This document shows, piece after piece, positions 1-9,416 of a stretch of DNA of 64,000 nucleotides (its first letter is position 1; every line of letters starts with the position of its first letter). The translations under genes were made by a program, and so were the position numbers. The stretch spans positions 782,501-846,500 of the forward strand of contig OZ025791.1 in the NCBI GenBank assembly GCA_964019425.1, in the 5' to 3' direction. The notes under the pieces were generated by a model. It was not told where the DNA came from. It searched no databases and saw only the letters and a list, made by a program, of their open reading frames with translations. The DNA comes from Flectonema sp. DT1601. Its lineage: Eukaryota; Euglenozoa; Diplonemea; Diplonemida; Diplonemidae.

Positions 1-61
1 AAAAACTCTCTCGTCATCACTAGCAGCATCACAACGACAACAGCTGTTTACCGAAGAGAAG

Positions 62-199
62 ATGGCTCGAAAGCATCTTTTAAAAAGATACGCAATCGAT
101 AATGATATTCACACAGCTCGTTTACAAGACTTATGTCTAATTGCATCCACAACTCTTCCTGTCTTGCGATACATCACCAAGAGGATTATTATTGATTAG
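62..199 (+). CDS. small basic protein, 45 aa, or 3' end of a longer gene
   Basis: I do not recognise this protein. The frame starts MARKHLLKRY and ends with TAG after KRIIID. It is free of homopolymers, unlike the DNA that follows, and its Lys/Arg/Leu balance is protein-like. The same frame stays open upstream to the window edge, so this may be the last exon of a gene that begins outside. A pyrimidine-rich stretch ending in CAG lies just upstream of the ATG, which would fit a splice acceptor. No domain can be named. Confidence is modest because of the short length. Confidence 0.4.
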   Translation: MARKHLLKRYAIDNDIHTARLQDLCLIASTTLPVLRYITKRIIID

Positions 200-478
200 T
201 AGTAATTGATGTGGAAAGCCCTACAGAGAGATGGCATTTCCATGCTCTCTCTTACTTTTGTTAGATATATTCAACTACACTCAATATGGTTTATTCGTTG
301 TGAATAGAGGTGGAATTTTTTTTTTTTTAATCAGGTTGGGAAGGTTCTTTAGTACTTTGAGATTGAGCATTTTTTTTAAATCATTTTTTTTTGTTTTTTT
401 ATACACAAAATCACAAAATAAGTAATTATTTTATCAGGACTTTCCGTTTTCTTTCAAAAAAAAAAAAAACATATCACA

Positions 479-666
479 ATGGGAGGAGCTGATGTAGTCG
501 CGTTGTTGATTGGATTGATGTTGATCTTTGTCATATTTTTTGCTACCCTCGGATGGTATGTTTTCTACTGTACAGTCTGTGATTAATAGAATATGATTGT
601 TTTTTTTATTATCTTGAAAATTTTTTTTTAAAAAAATTAAACAGGTACTCTCGTCGTCAAGGATAA
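479..666 (+). CDS. 32-residue single-pass membrane micropeptide, two exons
   Basis: Two exons, 479-555 and 645-666, are joined across an 89-base intron (556-644) that starts GTATGT and ends ACAG. Splicing completes a Trp codon and gives a 32-residue protein: MGGADVV, about 18 hydrophobic residues, then the short basic tail GWYSRRQG. Without splicing the frame runs to a stop after FYCTVCD, so the spliced form gives the more convincing positive-inside tail. The layout (very short, one transmembrane helix, charged tail) is that of regulatory or assembly micropeptides of membrane complexes, but I do not recognise a family. An A run and then ATATCACA precede the start codon. Confidence 0.68.
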
Positions 667-716
667 TTTGTGTTAGGAAAAATATTGGAGTTGGAGGATT
701 TATTATTTCTTCAACC

Positions 717-751
<35 letters not shown>

Positions 752-1777
752 AAGGAAGAATGAGGGAACAATCAAATGGAAGTATCAACCTTTACTACGA
801 TGCTCTTATCGCCTAAACCCTTTAGGTCTGCCAATGTGGAGCTTGTGAGATTGTGTTTGAGGCTTCTGTTTTTTTTTTTCGTTTTTTTGTTTTTCCTTCT
901 TTTTTCTTTTTTTTTCCCCGTGTGGCATAAAAATAAAAGTTATTTTTTTTTTCTTTTTTTTTTTCTTTCTTTCTTTCACTTGCTATTGTTGTTGTTTTTT
1001 TTTTTTTTTTTTCCCCCTTCCATTTCCCGTTTTTCTTACCGTTCTAAAATATTTTTTCTATAATGTTAGTGGACAGGAATAAATAAGAAGACCTGTTGAT
1101 AAAGAATTAATAAAGACATTTGTATCCGGGTTGAGTTCCATATCACTGTTGGGAAAAAAACACTTACGACTAAGTCAACGTGTGGTATCAAAAAAATCAG
1201 TCGTTTGTCCTCCTCAAGTAATTCTCCACCTTCACGACCTTATTGCTCTGTTGTTTCGTCCATGATTCTTTTTTTTTTTTTTTTTTTCATATAATTATTA
1301 TTGTTGTTCTTGTTTCCGTGTGGCAAAAAAAAAAAAAAACAAAAAAAACAAAAAAAAAACACAACGAATGTCATAAGTAAGTGTTGTGTTATTTCTTTCT
1401 CAACTCCCACTGATTAAAAGAAACAAAGAAAGAGAAAACGAAGAGCCCCGAGTACTGAAGCTCAATTGGAGAAAAAGAGGAGGATGCGGCTGAAAAAGGA
1501 AAAAAAAAAAAAAAAAGGAAAGATTTTCACACCTTCTCACACTGATCCTCGCAATCTCCACAATTGAGGTAGTGTTGAGAAGGAATTCCTTACTAATAGT
1601 TGACTCCAGTGAGTTATGTCTTTGTGATGTTTATGTAATTTAAATATTATTATGTTTTCTTATTAGTTGTAAGCCACCCGATGTTTGTTCCATTTAAAGA
1701 GTGCCCGAAAACCAAAACTATTGAATATTTATTGGTAGTCCATCATCTCCCCTTAACCTTCTCTCATACAGGATTAA
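667..1777. other. non-coding spacer rich in A and T runs
   Basis: The stretch is dominated by poly-T and poly-A runs, including an A run of about 30 bases near 718-748. No supported gene is seen. The last ~60 bases contain a C/T-rich tract ending CATACAG at 1765-1771, six bases before the next start codon. Confidence 0.5.
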
Positions 1778-2503
1778 ATGTCCAGCGATTATGATGAATT
1801 CCAATCTGTTGTTGGATCAACATCGGGAGTCTTTCACACTGTGAGCAGTTCTTCAACAGATGCTGCAGTCTGTTTATTCACGTCTAATAAAGAAAGAGGG
1901 ATAATGACTTTATGCTACACTGATATGAATAAAGAATATTACGCATTGGAACTTGGTTATGAAAAACTTAGAAAGAAGAGAGACAGACAAAGGGACCGAA
2001 GCAAACAACCTGATGGCAATGAGAAATACTGGCAGTGGAAAGAATGGATTCCAATGTTGGGATCTTTTATTACAAATGATGAATACACAACAGTTTGGAG
2101 GGGTGCAGGTGAAGATGGTGTTGAGAAGATATCACTAACGATGAATGTTAATTCTAACTCTTCTCTTACGTTTGAATTATCGCAGTTTGAAGACAACATG
2201 TTATGTTCGTTACGAGCGGCTATTAATTTTTCGATGCTTCGTCAGATGGAACAGTCTAAATCAAAACTTTTGTCTACTACGAAAACTTGTACACAACTGT
2301 CTCGTGAATTAGAATCACAACGATCAATGGTAACATCACTGAGACAGTCATTAGAAACTTTCACATCTGGTGGAATTGGAATTGAAGCACATCAACGTGA
2401 TGATGATAATCAAAGAAGAACTTCAGCAAAGAGAAAACCTCAATCTCTTGTCAACCCCTCTGAGAAAGTTAGAAAACCACGAGGAACCAGAATTCGTAGC
2501 TAA
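1778..2503 (+). CDS. PAXX-like / XRCC4-superfamily candidate, 241 aa
   Basis: The single-exon gene starts six bases after a pyrimidine-CAG acceptor. Layout: a putative beta-sandwich head (about residues 28-150, with strands such as AVCLF, MTLCYTD and SSLTFELSQF), a helix/coiled coil (150-195), then a flexible basic tail with KRKP at 218-221. The end, SLVNPSEKVRKPRG from residue 223, resembles the conserved C-terminal Ku-binding tail of PAXX as I remember it (SLINPGFKSKKPAGG). The head stretch SSLTFEL also matches PAXX's ALAFDL. PAXX is a non-homologous end-joining factor that bridges Ku-bound DNA ends. Coding status is secure; the family call is inference from fold order and the tail motif. 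SAS-6, XLF or another XRCC4-fold protein remain alternatives. Confidence 0.6.
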   Translation: MSSDYDEFQSVVGSTSGVFHTVSSSSTDAAVCLFTSNKERGIMTLCYTDMNKEYYALELGYEKLRKKRDRQRDRSKQPDGNEKYWQWKEWIPMLGSFITNDEYTTVWRGAGEDGVEKISLTMNVNSNSSLTFELSQFEDNMLCSLRAAINFSMLRQMEQSKSKLLSTTKTCTQLSRELESQRSMVTSLRQSLETFTSGGIGIEAHQRDDDNQRRTSAKRKPQSLVNPSEKVRKPRGTRIRS

Positions 2504-2766
2504 CCAACTCTACGCTACTTCTGAACTGTTGTTGTATTTATGATAATGATTTGTAAGGGTTTATTAACCTCTCTACAGACTTTATAGGTTGTTGGGTATT
2601 ATTTATTGTGTATTCTTATTTCAGGTATCTCATAAAGTATGTGTCTGTGTCACTATGAGTTGAACCACGGAATACACTTCTTGTACTGTGTACGGCATTA
2701 AGACTGGTGGGTTATTGTTCTCTTTCAATGCTGGTTTTATAAATAACTATTTTCTGTACTGCAGGT

Positions 2767-3393
2767 ATGAGTTATCTGCCACAAGTTGGAATCCGACAAG
2801 AGGAACATGCATGGAGGAGATGCGGTGCTGCCCTGACCGCCTATTGTGAAGTAAAGTCAGTTCCCGTATCAATGCCAACTGAACAACAAGTAAAGATTAC
2901 TCCTTGTGAAGGCCTGCTTCCATCTATTTTGAGAGACGGCGTGTACTGGGAAACAGTTTGTCAGCTAAAAAGAAAAACAGCCAACAAAAGGAAGAATAAA
3001 AAACGAGTAGGGAACTCTCACTATCGAATTGACCAACAACTAAAGAAGTTGTGGACTATCAGATCAGAACAAAAAAGAGACAACCACTTTTCTATAAATG
3101 ATCCAGTGGCAGAAATAGTTGGAAAAGGCGGAAATCCGACATACCAAAGTAGCATAAAAAGACTTGTGCATACGACCCGTGATAAGAGTCCTCCACGACA
3201 ACCGAAATCATTACTACGAGCGCCTTCGGGGGTCAATGGTCGTGTTTGCCCTTTGATCCGAAACAGGAAACTAATGTCGATGGAGTTTTCTTCCTTGAGA
3301 TACAGTAAACAAAATGCTCTATTTCCCACAGATGAGTCAGCACTTGTTGATGAGAGTGAACAACACCCACACGTAAAGGTTCGAGTAGCTTAG
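2767..3393 (+). CDS. basic hypothetical protein, 208 aa
   Basis: I do not recognise this protein. The start lies two bases after TACTGCAG, a splice-acceptor-like sequence preceded by a pyrimidine tract. The N-terminal third contains a Cys pair (CGAALTAYC). A strongly basic middle follows (KRKTANKRKNKKR around residues 70-82), then more Arg/Lys-rich low-complexity sequence with SPPRQPKSLL. The C-terminus is acidic (TDESALVDESE). There is no signal peptide or membrane segment. The composition suggests a nucleic-acid-associated or intrinsically disordered protein. It lies 263 bases downstream of the PAXX-like gene on the same strand. Confidence 0.82.
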   Translation: MSYLPQVGIRQEEHAWRRCGAALTAYCEVKSVPVSMPTEQQVKITPCEGLLPSILRDGVYWETVCQLKRKTANKRKNKKRVGNSHYRIDQQLKKLWTIRSEQKRDNHFSINDPVAEIVGKGGNPTYQSSIKRLVHTTRDKSPPRQPKSLLRAPSGVNGRVCPLIRNRKLMSMEFSSLRYSKQNALFPTDESALVDESEQHPHVKVRVA

Positions 3394-3627
3394 AACAATT
3401 TCTTTACAGGGATTGTTATTATATCTTTCCCCTCTTCCGATAATTATCCAACAGGTTACTTCGATGCGGCCATTGTTTTTGTTCCTTACAAATTGAATTG
3501 TCTGTTTTGTGGAAAACTCTTTATTAATTATTCAGCGTTATGCAGTCATATGTAGTGTGATTGGGTTAGCATGAATTTCCCTTTTTGTTTTTTTTATAAA
3601 AATAAATTATACTCTTTCTATAGAACA

Positions 3628-6117
3628 ATGACTGATAATATGCGAATCCTCCTCACGTTGCCAGCAACTTTGCTGGGAATGGTCCCCATTGTGTTGTATG
3701 TTCGAGTGTCTAATGTATTACTTCAAAGAGTTTTTTACTTTTTGTTATTCGTCGTACCGTTGTGGTATTGTCACGGTGCTATAAAAATTGAACGAGTTTC
3801 ACCTGCTAAGTTATGTCAACTGGCTTTTAAATTACCATTGATACCGTTGACTATGGCGTTGTGTTTTGCAGTGTCTGTAAATGTATTTCACTTTACAACT
3901 GAACCAATGCTGAGGGAGATTAGAATGTCTGAATACGTTGGCGCAACAGAATTGTGTCAATTAGGAGCAAAGTTCTTGACTCTTATGTTCGCAACGATGC
4001 CGATCCTTTATGTCTTGGATGTGATGCATAAAGTTATTAGAGATTCTATACATGAGTTCGACTGGAGTAGTCCAGAAGATCACAATAATGCTCAAGAAGA
4101 ACGAATTGAAGTTTATTCACAACACTTACTAAGACAATTATTAGGAGGTAAGAATAGGTATTTGAGGGCAACAGTTATTTTCGCTGTTGCTCTGGTATCG
4201 TCGTTACCGATGATTGCATTTTTAGAATTCAGCGGTGATTTCTATGAGCGAACCCTAGCTGTGAGCAGCTGTATTAACAGCGCACTGCGAGCAGCTATTC
4301 TAACTTGGTACACATGTACACCAACTGCCAGTGACGAAAACGATGATGAACTTACTAAATCGATCACTACGGCGATGTACTCGAGGAGGAGTTCAACAAT
4401 ATTCTTAACATTATTGACAGCAGTTTTAGTGACTTGGAGGACTGGTTTGGAACTCGGATTCGAAAGTGGTAAAGTATTTGTTGCAGACTTTCTAGGTGGT
4501 GGATCCTTACTCTGTTTTACTGAACTAGTTGAGTTCACGTTATTGTATTCGATACCTCATACAATGATTCAAAGAAATCAACATACCTTCGTTGAAAAAA
4601 CAAGCATTGACTGGATGAAGTATTTAGTTCTGGTTACGATTACGTCTTTTTTGATGGTTTTTTCTTCTACAACTCGTTTTGGACCGTTGATAGCTGTAGT
4701 GATATGTAGCATTGCATGCATGTTATTATTGACATTTAATGTAAAAAACAGTTCTTTGAAGGCACTTTTATTAGTCATCCCATTAGTGCTGGTCGAGGAG
4801 TCGTCGTTATTCACCAGATTATTACTCGCCGTTGTAATCATATCATCAACTTATATATTTAGACTTTATATTGGTATTCGAAGCGTAGATCACCTAGAAC
4901 CCTGTGGAAGACGTCATTACGGTCCTCTTAATGATATGTTGCTTGCAGTCAGGGGACCCATGGCATTAGTGATGTTGTGTTTCTTTTTATTCGCTCTGAT
5001 CGCTTGTCTTCAAGAAACAGGAATGTTTGGTGGATTTGGAAAGGCACAGGCGTATTTTGATCAAGACACTTTCACTGATATGTTTGATGAAGAAGTAGCA
5101 TCTGCTCCTGTAAGTCGACTTGCTTTCTGTGGTCCTAAACAGAAGATTCAATACGCTCTAGCTGAAGGTGAAGACTGCTATGCTGTTTGTGATCGAAGAT
5201 GGTTTGGTCTCGACATTATGGATTTAACACTCGCTGCTTCAATGGCATATGTGAATGTTTCTAATGGTGATAAAGTAACGGATATCTTAACCGATCAAAG
5301 TAGTAGAAATCCTCACACAGATGGAATCGCTGACTGGGTAATACGACACAATAATGTGAACACAGCTGATTGGGTTGCTTTTCTTGATATTTACAGTCCA
5401 AGTAGGAATCTTTCAATTATTGCAGTCAGAGGATCAGCTCCTCGTGCTATTGATTGGCTTGAAGACCTTTCACTGTTTGGTGAGATTACAATATTCTCAA
5501 TGATTTCTGGACTGGTTCCGGGATTGTCTTTCTGGCCAGTTGGATTCTTCGAATCATTCTTTAATGCTTTCCAAACATTCTTTGCTAAAGTATTTGGAAA
5601 CAAACCGATGTTCTACACACCAGTAGTGAAGTACACATATGAGACTCAGGATTCAAAACCTAGAAACATGGTCTTTACTGGTCACAGTCTTGGAGGTGCA
5701 GTTGCAAAGATTGCAGGTACTCTGACTGGTTATCAGAGTGTTGGAATCTCATCACCTGGTGTGTACTCATCAAGAAAGAAGTTTATGTATGGAAAGAATT
5801 CTCTTCGGTCTTATGATCTTAGGAGATTAGTAACAAACATCGTAAGCGAGGGTGACTATGTTCCAGCAGTTGGTAAACTGGGAGGAACAACAACAGAATT
5901 ATACTGCGGACAGGGTCCTCAATGCCATTCTATTTGGATAACAATCTGTGAACTTTATAACAAATGTCCTAATGGAGCATCTGGTAATCAACTTGTTGGA
6001 AGTTTTCGTAGCATTGCATGCGATCTGACTGTTGAGGCTGAGGCGTTCACTGAGTTTAAACCGACATTTAAAAAGACCTGTAAGAAAGTAAAAAATATTG
6101 TAAGTGCTACGAGGTGA
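3628..6117 (+). CDS. polytopic membrane class 3 lipase, 829 aa
   Basis: An alpha/beta-hydrolase of the class 3 (fungal-lipase-like) family that would cleave acyl esters in membrane lipids. I chose the ATG at 3628, four bases after the acceptor TTTCTATAG, rather than the in-frame ATG at 3571. The first ~480 residues hold about ten or more hydrophobic segments. The C-terminal third is the lipase: RGS as the likely oxyanion element, GHSLGG with the nucleophile Ser687, Asp743 in EGDYVP and His767 in CHSIW, all three triad positions intact. Eukaryotic class 3 lipases with multi-helix N-termini include diacylglycerol-lipase-like enzymes; an equivalent role is inference. The 3' end converges on a small minus-strand gene 38 bases away. 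Confidence 0.92.
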   Translation: MTDNMRILLTLPATLLGMVPIVLYVRVSNVLLQRVFYFLLFVVPLWYCHGAIKIERVSPAKLCQLAFKLPLIPLTMALCFAVSVNVFHFTTEPMLREIRMSEYVGATELCQLGAKFLTLMFATMPILYVLDVMHKVIRDSIHEFDWSSPEDHNNAQEERIEVYSQHLLRQLLGGKNRYLRATVIFAVALVSSLPMIAFLEFSGDFYERTLAVSSCINSALRAAILTWYTCTPTASDENDDELTKSITTAMYSRRSSTIFLTLLTAVLVTWRTGLELGFESGKVFVADFLGGGSLLCFTELVEFTLLYSIPHTMIQRNQHTFVEKTSIDWMKYLVLVTITSFLMVFSSTTRFGPLIAVVICSIACMLLLTFNVKNSSLKALLLVIPLVLVEESSLFTRLLLAVVIISSTYIFRLYIGIRSVDHLEPCGRRHYGPLNDMLLAVRGPMALVMLCFFLFALIACLQETGMFGGFGKAQAYFDQDTFTDMFDEEVASAPVSRLAFCGPKQKIQYALAEGEDCYAVCDRRWFGLDIMDLTLAASMAYVNVSNGDKVTDILTDQSSRNPHTDGIADWVIRHNNVNTADWVAFLDIYSPSRNLSIIAVRGSAPRAIDWLEDLSLFGEITIFSMISGLVPGLSFWPVGFFESFFNAFQTFFAKVFGNKPMFYTPVVKYTYETQDSKPRNMVFTGHSLGGAVAKIAGTLTGYQSVGISSPGVYSSRKKFMYGKNSLRSYDLRRLVTNIVSEGDYVPAVGKLGGTTTELYCGQGPQCHSIWITICELYNKCPNGASGNQLVGSFRSIACDLTVEAEAFTEFKPTFKKTCKKVKNIVSATR

Positions 6118-6155
6118 GGGAAAGAAAAAAAAAAAAGCAACCCACTCGCCCTTCC

Positions 6156-6399
6156 CTACCCAGCCCTCTCCCATTCGTTGGGGAAATCACAAAAGCTTAA
6201 GCGAGTGTCGTAGTCGTCTGTGAAAACCAGCTTCGAGGAGGATTTCTGTGGCTTCGTCTCATTCAATAAACGAAGTGAGCTCCGCCACAACTTACTAACG
6301 AATGGATGTACCCACAACGAGACAAGGCCAGAGTTGTGGAACACTGAGGGAACAAAAAGCAAAGCCCATCACCCAAGAAGGTATTGATTATACCTTACT
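6156..6399 (-). CDS. 62-residue protein whose start codon is made by splicing
   Basis: Read on the minus strand, the A at 6399 is followed by a 55-base intron (6398-6344; GTAAGG ... TTTTTGTTCCCTCAG). Exon 2 (6343-6156) begins TG, so the joined mRNA reads ATG. The product begins MFHNSGLVSLWVHPF, contains FTDDYDTRLSF and ends NEWERAG. Without splicing the frame would need a non-ATG start. I do not recognise the family; there is no signal peptide, and the composition is that of a soluble protein. It converges on the lipase gene. An upstream exon that continues the frame is also possible, so the first codon is uncertain. Confidence 0.5.
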
Positions 6400-6902
6400 T
6401 GACGTTAGGCTTGACCAGCCCCCGTTTTTATTATTTTATTTTTTATATAATATATTCTAACTCAGCGAACGATGTTTGGGACATGCAAAAAAAAAAAAAA
6501 AAAAAAAAAGGTCAGTCAAGGGGACCGGAACCAAAGGAAAAAAAAGAAAAGAAAAAAAAAATCGCTATTTATTTGTCTTCTTTACACGAAGTTCTCCGTG
6601 TCGAAAGCAGACAAAAAAATATAACAAACTTTTGATCAGGACAACCTGATTTTCGTGATGATGATTAGTTAGCATTGCGTTGCTTTTTATTTATTGTTTT
6701 CCAGATTCTCTCGGATAACTTTCTGCACAGGAGTCCTGTTGATTACCGCGTGAGTTGTAGTTATGATGGAGCAAGTGGCGTAAGGGGGATTATTTTCGGT
6801 AACTAAGAAAAACCATGTTAGTTGACCCTTTTCTTATTGTTATTTCTTATTGTTGTTATTTCTTTTGAACTAAGACAGCCAAAAAAAAAAAAAAAAATTA
6901 AG
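6400..6902. other. spacer and 5' leader of the RRM gene
   Basis: An A run near 6487-6508 is followed by mixed sequence. CCGCGTGAGT at 6747-6756 is a good donor, and TTTTCCAG near 6700 a good acceptor. A leader intron ending at ATTAAG (6902), directly before the next ATG, is therefore possible. No separate gene is supported. Confidence 0.4.
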
Positions 6903-8540
6903 ATGAATGGTTTCAGTACTTTTGGCATGTTGTGTGACTATGGAGCTGTTGGAGAGAATGAGAGTCAGGGAACACAATCTGATTCGGACACAGATCCTCC
7001 GAATTCGAATGAAGTCGGAGCGGATCCGTCAGCACTGCTAGCGATCTCACCACCAGGGCTGAGGAGATGTTCACTCAGCAGTAATGCTATTGGAACTGGA
7101 CATAAAGAAGAACCTTCAGATCCAAAACCAGCTGATCCACATCTTCGACCACTACGATCATGGCCAGTTATACTTCTGAGTAGACGTGATGAGGAGGCAA
7201 AGGAAGATTCTGCACTAGTCAGCCCACATGAGTCAGAGACTAAAGTCCCTTCAGTCTCTGTAACATCTGAAGTAACACCATCAGAAGAAACACTCTTATA
7301 CATTGATAGAATACCAGCTGATGCTTCAGGTGGTATGTTAATCGAAGCAATTAAAGCAACTGTTGGAGATATCGTTACCGGAAGTTTAGATGTAATTAGA
7401 AAACACAAAACACGGCACTGCCATGCCTTCGCAGTTCTCAAAGGAAGTTGGAACCTCGATGCTAAAGCATCAGTTCCTCTTCAGTTGTCCGACGGTGAAG
7501 AAGCCAGATTGTCAGTTTCTGACTTGACGATCCGATCAAAGGCACCCACAGAAACAGTAGTCCCAAGGACTACTCTTCGTCTTAGAGTTTATGCTCAACG
7601 AAGGGAGTGGCTCGAACCAGCTTCTAGATTAACCTGGGCTGGTGTATTGTGTATCTTAAAGGATATAACTCCACACTGGGTTAACATTAAAATGCTTGCA
7701 GACGATATGAAAAAGAAGAAACCAGGTGCTTGGGCTCATCAATCGGTTCTACTTGGCGCTTATTTCATCGACTGTGGATCTGCAGAAGCAGCTCAACTCG
7801 TAAAGGAAGCAGTTCATGATAAGAGAGCTTGTCTATCTGGAGTGTATTTCTTAGTAGAAGCTCAATACACTGTAGAAGATAAGCATCTTCATGAGAAGGG
7901 AAAGCAGACAGCTGCGGAGAGGAAATTGGCAGCGGCGACTCAGAGGGCAAATGATGGAGGGGCTGTTGATGATTTAGTAATAAAAAAGAAAAAGAATAGA
8001 TCTCGATCACCTTCCTTAGAACCACCTTTAACACCTGGAACACCAGCTACTGGTGTTAGTTTAGATACAAATACACCGAGAAGTCCAAGTAGTACTTTAC
8101 TCTCTTCGTTGGGTGTAACAAATTCTTCAAGTAGACTTCAAGTGACGAATACTTGTTCATCAGGTCATCTAGTTGGGAGTCAAAGTTCGCAGCAGCAAAG
8201 TCCGACACAGCAGCAATTGCAATCTCCTCAACTTCAGCCACAGCAACCCGTCTCTCCTTTGTTACAACCTCAGTCTCAATTACCGCCCCAGCAGTCTCAG
8301 CAATCCCAACACATTCAGCCTCAACAGCAGAATACTTCCCACTACGTTGTTCGTACTATCCTTTCTGTGTCGTTGGAAGAAACGTTACAGAAGTATCCTT
8401 ATTTTAGGTCTTTGTTCTTGTCGGAGTTTTCTGATGATGCTCGAAAGCGGTATCAGGAGGCCTGGTCTCCTCACATTACAACTCTTTATGAAAGAGTGAC
8501 CATGCTTTTTGCTGGAGGGTTCTTCTCTATTCCTGACCAA

Positions 8541-8638
<98 letters not shown>

Positions 8639-8852
8639 ACTTCAACAGCAACAGCAGCAACAACTTCAGCAGCAGCAACTTCATCAATCACATTCTCACG
8701 TGTTGCCTCTTCAGCAGCAACAGCAGCAACTTTCACACGCTCAGAGTGTGTCGTCATCTCCTTACACGATTGTGACCACTGATCCGGCTAATCAGTGGGT
8801 CTTTCCGTTATCTGGATCAGTTCCTAATCTGCACAACAATCGCTCAAACTAA
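6903..8852 (+). CDS. RRM-type RNA-binding protein with poly-Q tail, 649 aa
   Basis: A likely RNA-binding regulator. I start at 6903 (MNGFSTFGML), because the longer frame begins at a non-ATG codon and reads through an A run. Residues 130-215 look like an RNA recognition motif: RNP2-like LLYIDRIP near 131-138 and RNP1-like CHAFAVLKG near 173-181. A second folded region (about 220-350) has a similar strand/helix rhythm and may be another RRM. Then come Ser/Thr-rich sequence, a Gln-rich region, a short conserved-looking helical segment (YPYFRSLFLSEFSDDARKRY) and 34 consecutive Gln. Such Q-rich RRM proteins often form RNA granules; that role is inference. The first ~100 residues are acidic and disordered. 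Confidence 0.82.
8538..8639 (+). repeat. CAA/CAG tract encoding 34 glutamines
   Basis: An uninterrupted run of mixed CAA and CAG codons, followed after Leu interruptions by shorter Gln runs to about 8730. Mixing CAA into the tract makes long CAG hairpins less likely, so slippage should be slower than in a pure tract. The opposite strand gives Leu-, Val/Ala- and Asn/Ser-rich phantom frames. Confidence 0.95.
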
Positions 8853-9297
8853 TCTGCAAAAAGTGATTGTTGTGTCAACGAGTCCCCGATGATAATAAAA
8901 ATGAACGTTACGAAATGGTGAGAATGTCTTGTTTTATACTTATACCAAATGAGCCTTAGGCAATCTCATGGAAGTTCACTTCTAGTTGATCGTATTGTAT
9001 AATTTACTTCTTCTTCTTCCTTTTTTCTTTTTTTCAGATGCAGTTACGCAGTCTGGGCTCTGTGTTCTATGTAGAAGAAGAAGAAGGGGAAAGAAAAAGC
9101 AAAAAAGTGTTGAAAAGGTCGGGTCGCTGTAGCGAGTGGTCGACATTTAAAAAAAACAAAAAAAAACAAAAAAAACAAAAACAAAAAACCGTTGAAGTGG
9201 GATTATTTTCCTTTACTTCTTCTTCTTTCCCTACTTTGATTTTTTTTTTAATATATTTTTGTTTTTAATTTATTTATTATTTTTTCGTTCCCCCCAG
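8853..9297. other. spacer with possible 5' exon
   Basis: A strong pyrimidine tract ends TTTTTTCAG at 9029-9037, directly followed by an ATG at 9038. The frame MQLRSLGSVFYVEEEE then runs into an A-rich stretch. This may be the first exon of the gene whose last exon is listed next, but no donor with matching phase is convincing. Confidence 0.3.
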
Positions 9298-9416
9298 AAG
9301 AATGCTTGAGTACGTGGGAGGACTACCTCACAGGCTCTTTGCTCAGTAAGGCATTCCAGAACGACGTCCACATTCTTCTATCTTGCAATGAGTTGGTCGC
9401 TGGTCACGCCACATAA
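9298..9416 (+). CDS. candidate terminal exon of an unknown gene
   Basis: After the acceptor CGTTCCCCCCAG (AG at 9296-9297) a 38-codon frame reads ECLSTWEDYLTGSLLSKAF and onwards, ending LVAGHAT and TAA. It is free of homopolymers. No ATG starts it, so an upstream exon is required and is not certain. I do not recognise the sequence. Confidence 0.3.

Noticed and set aside
6822-6902. N-terminal extension of the RRM protein (hydrophobic, then Lys run)
   Set aside because: It starts at a TTG and reads an A run; the ATG at 6903 is the first ATG in frame and fits the protein better.
8385-8775. Leu-, Val/Ala- and Asn/Ser-rich frames over the poly-Q tract
   Set aside because: Shifted or antisense readings of CAA/CAG repeats.
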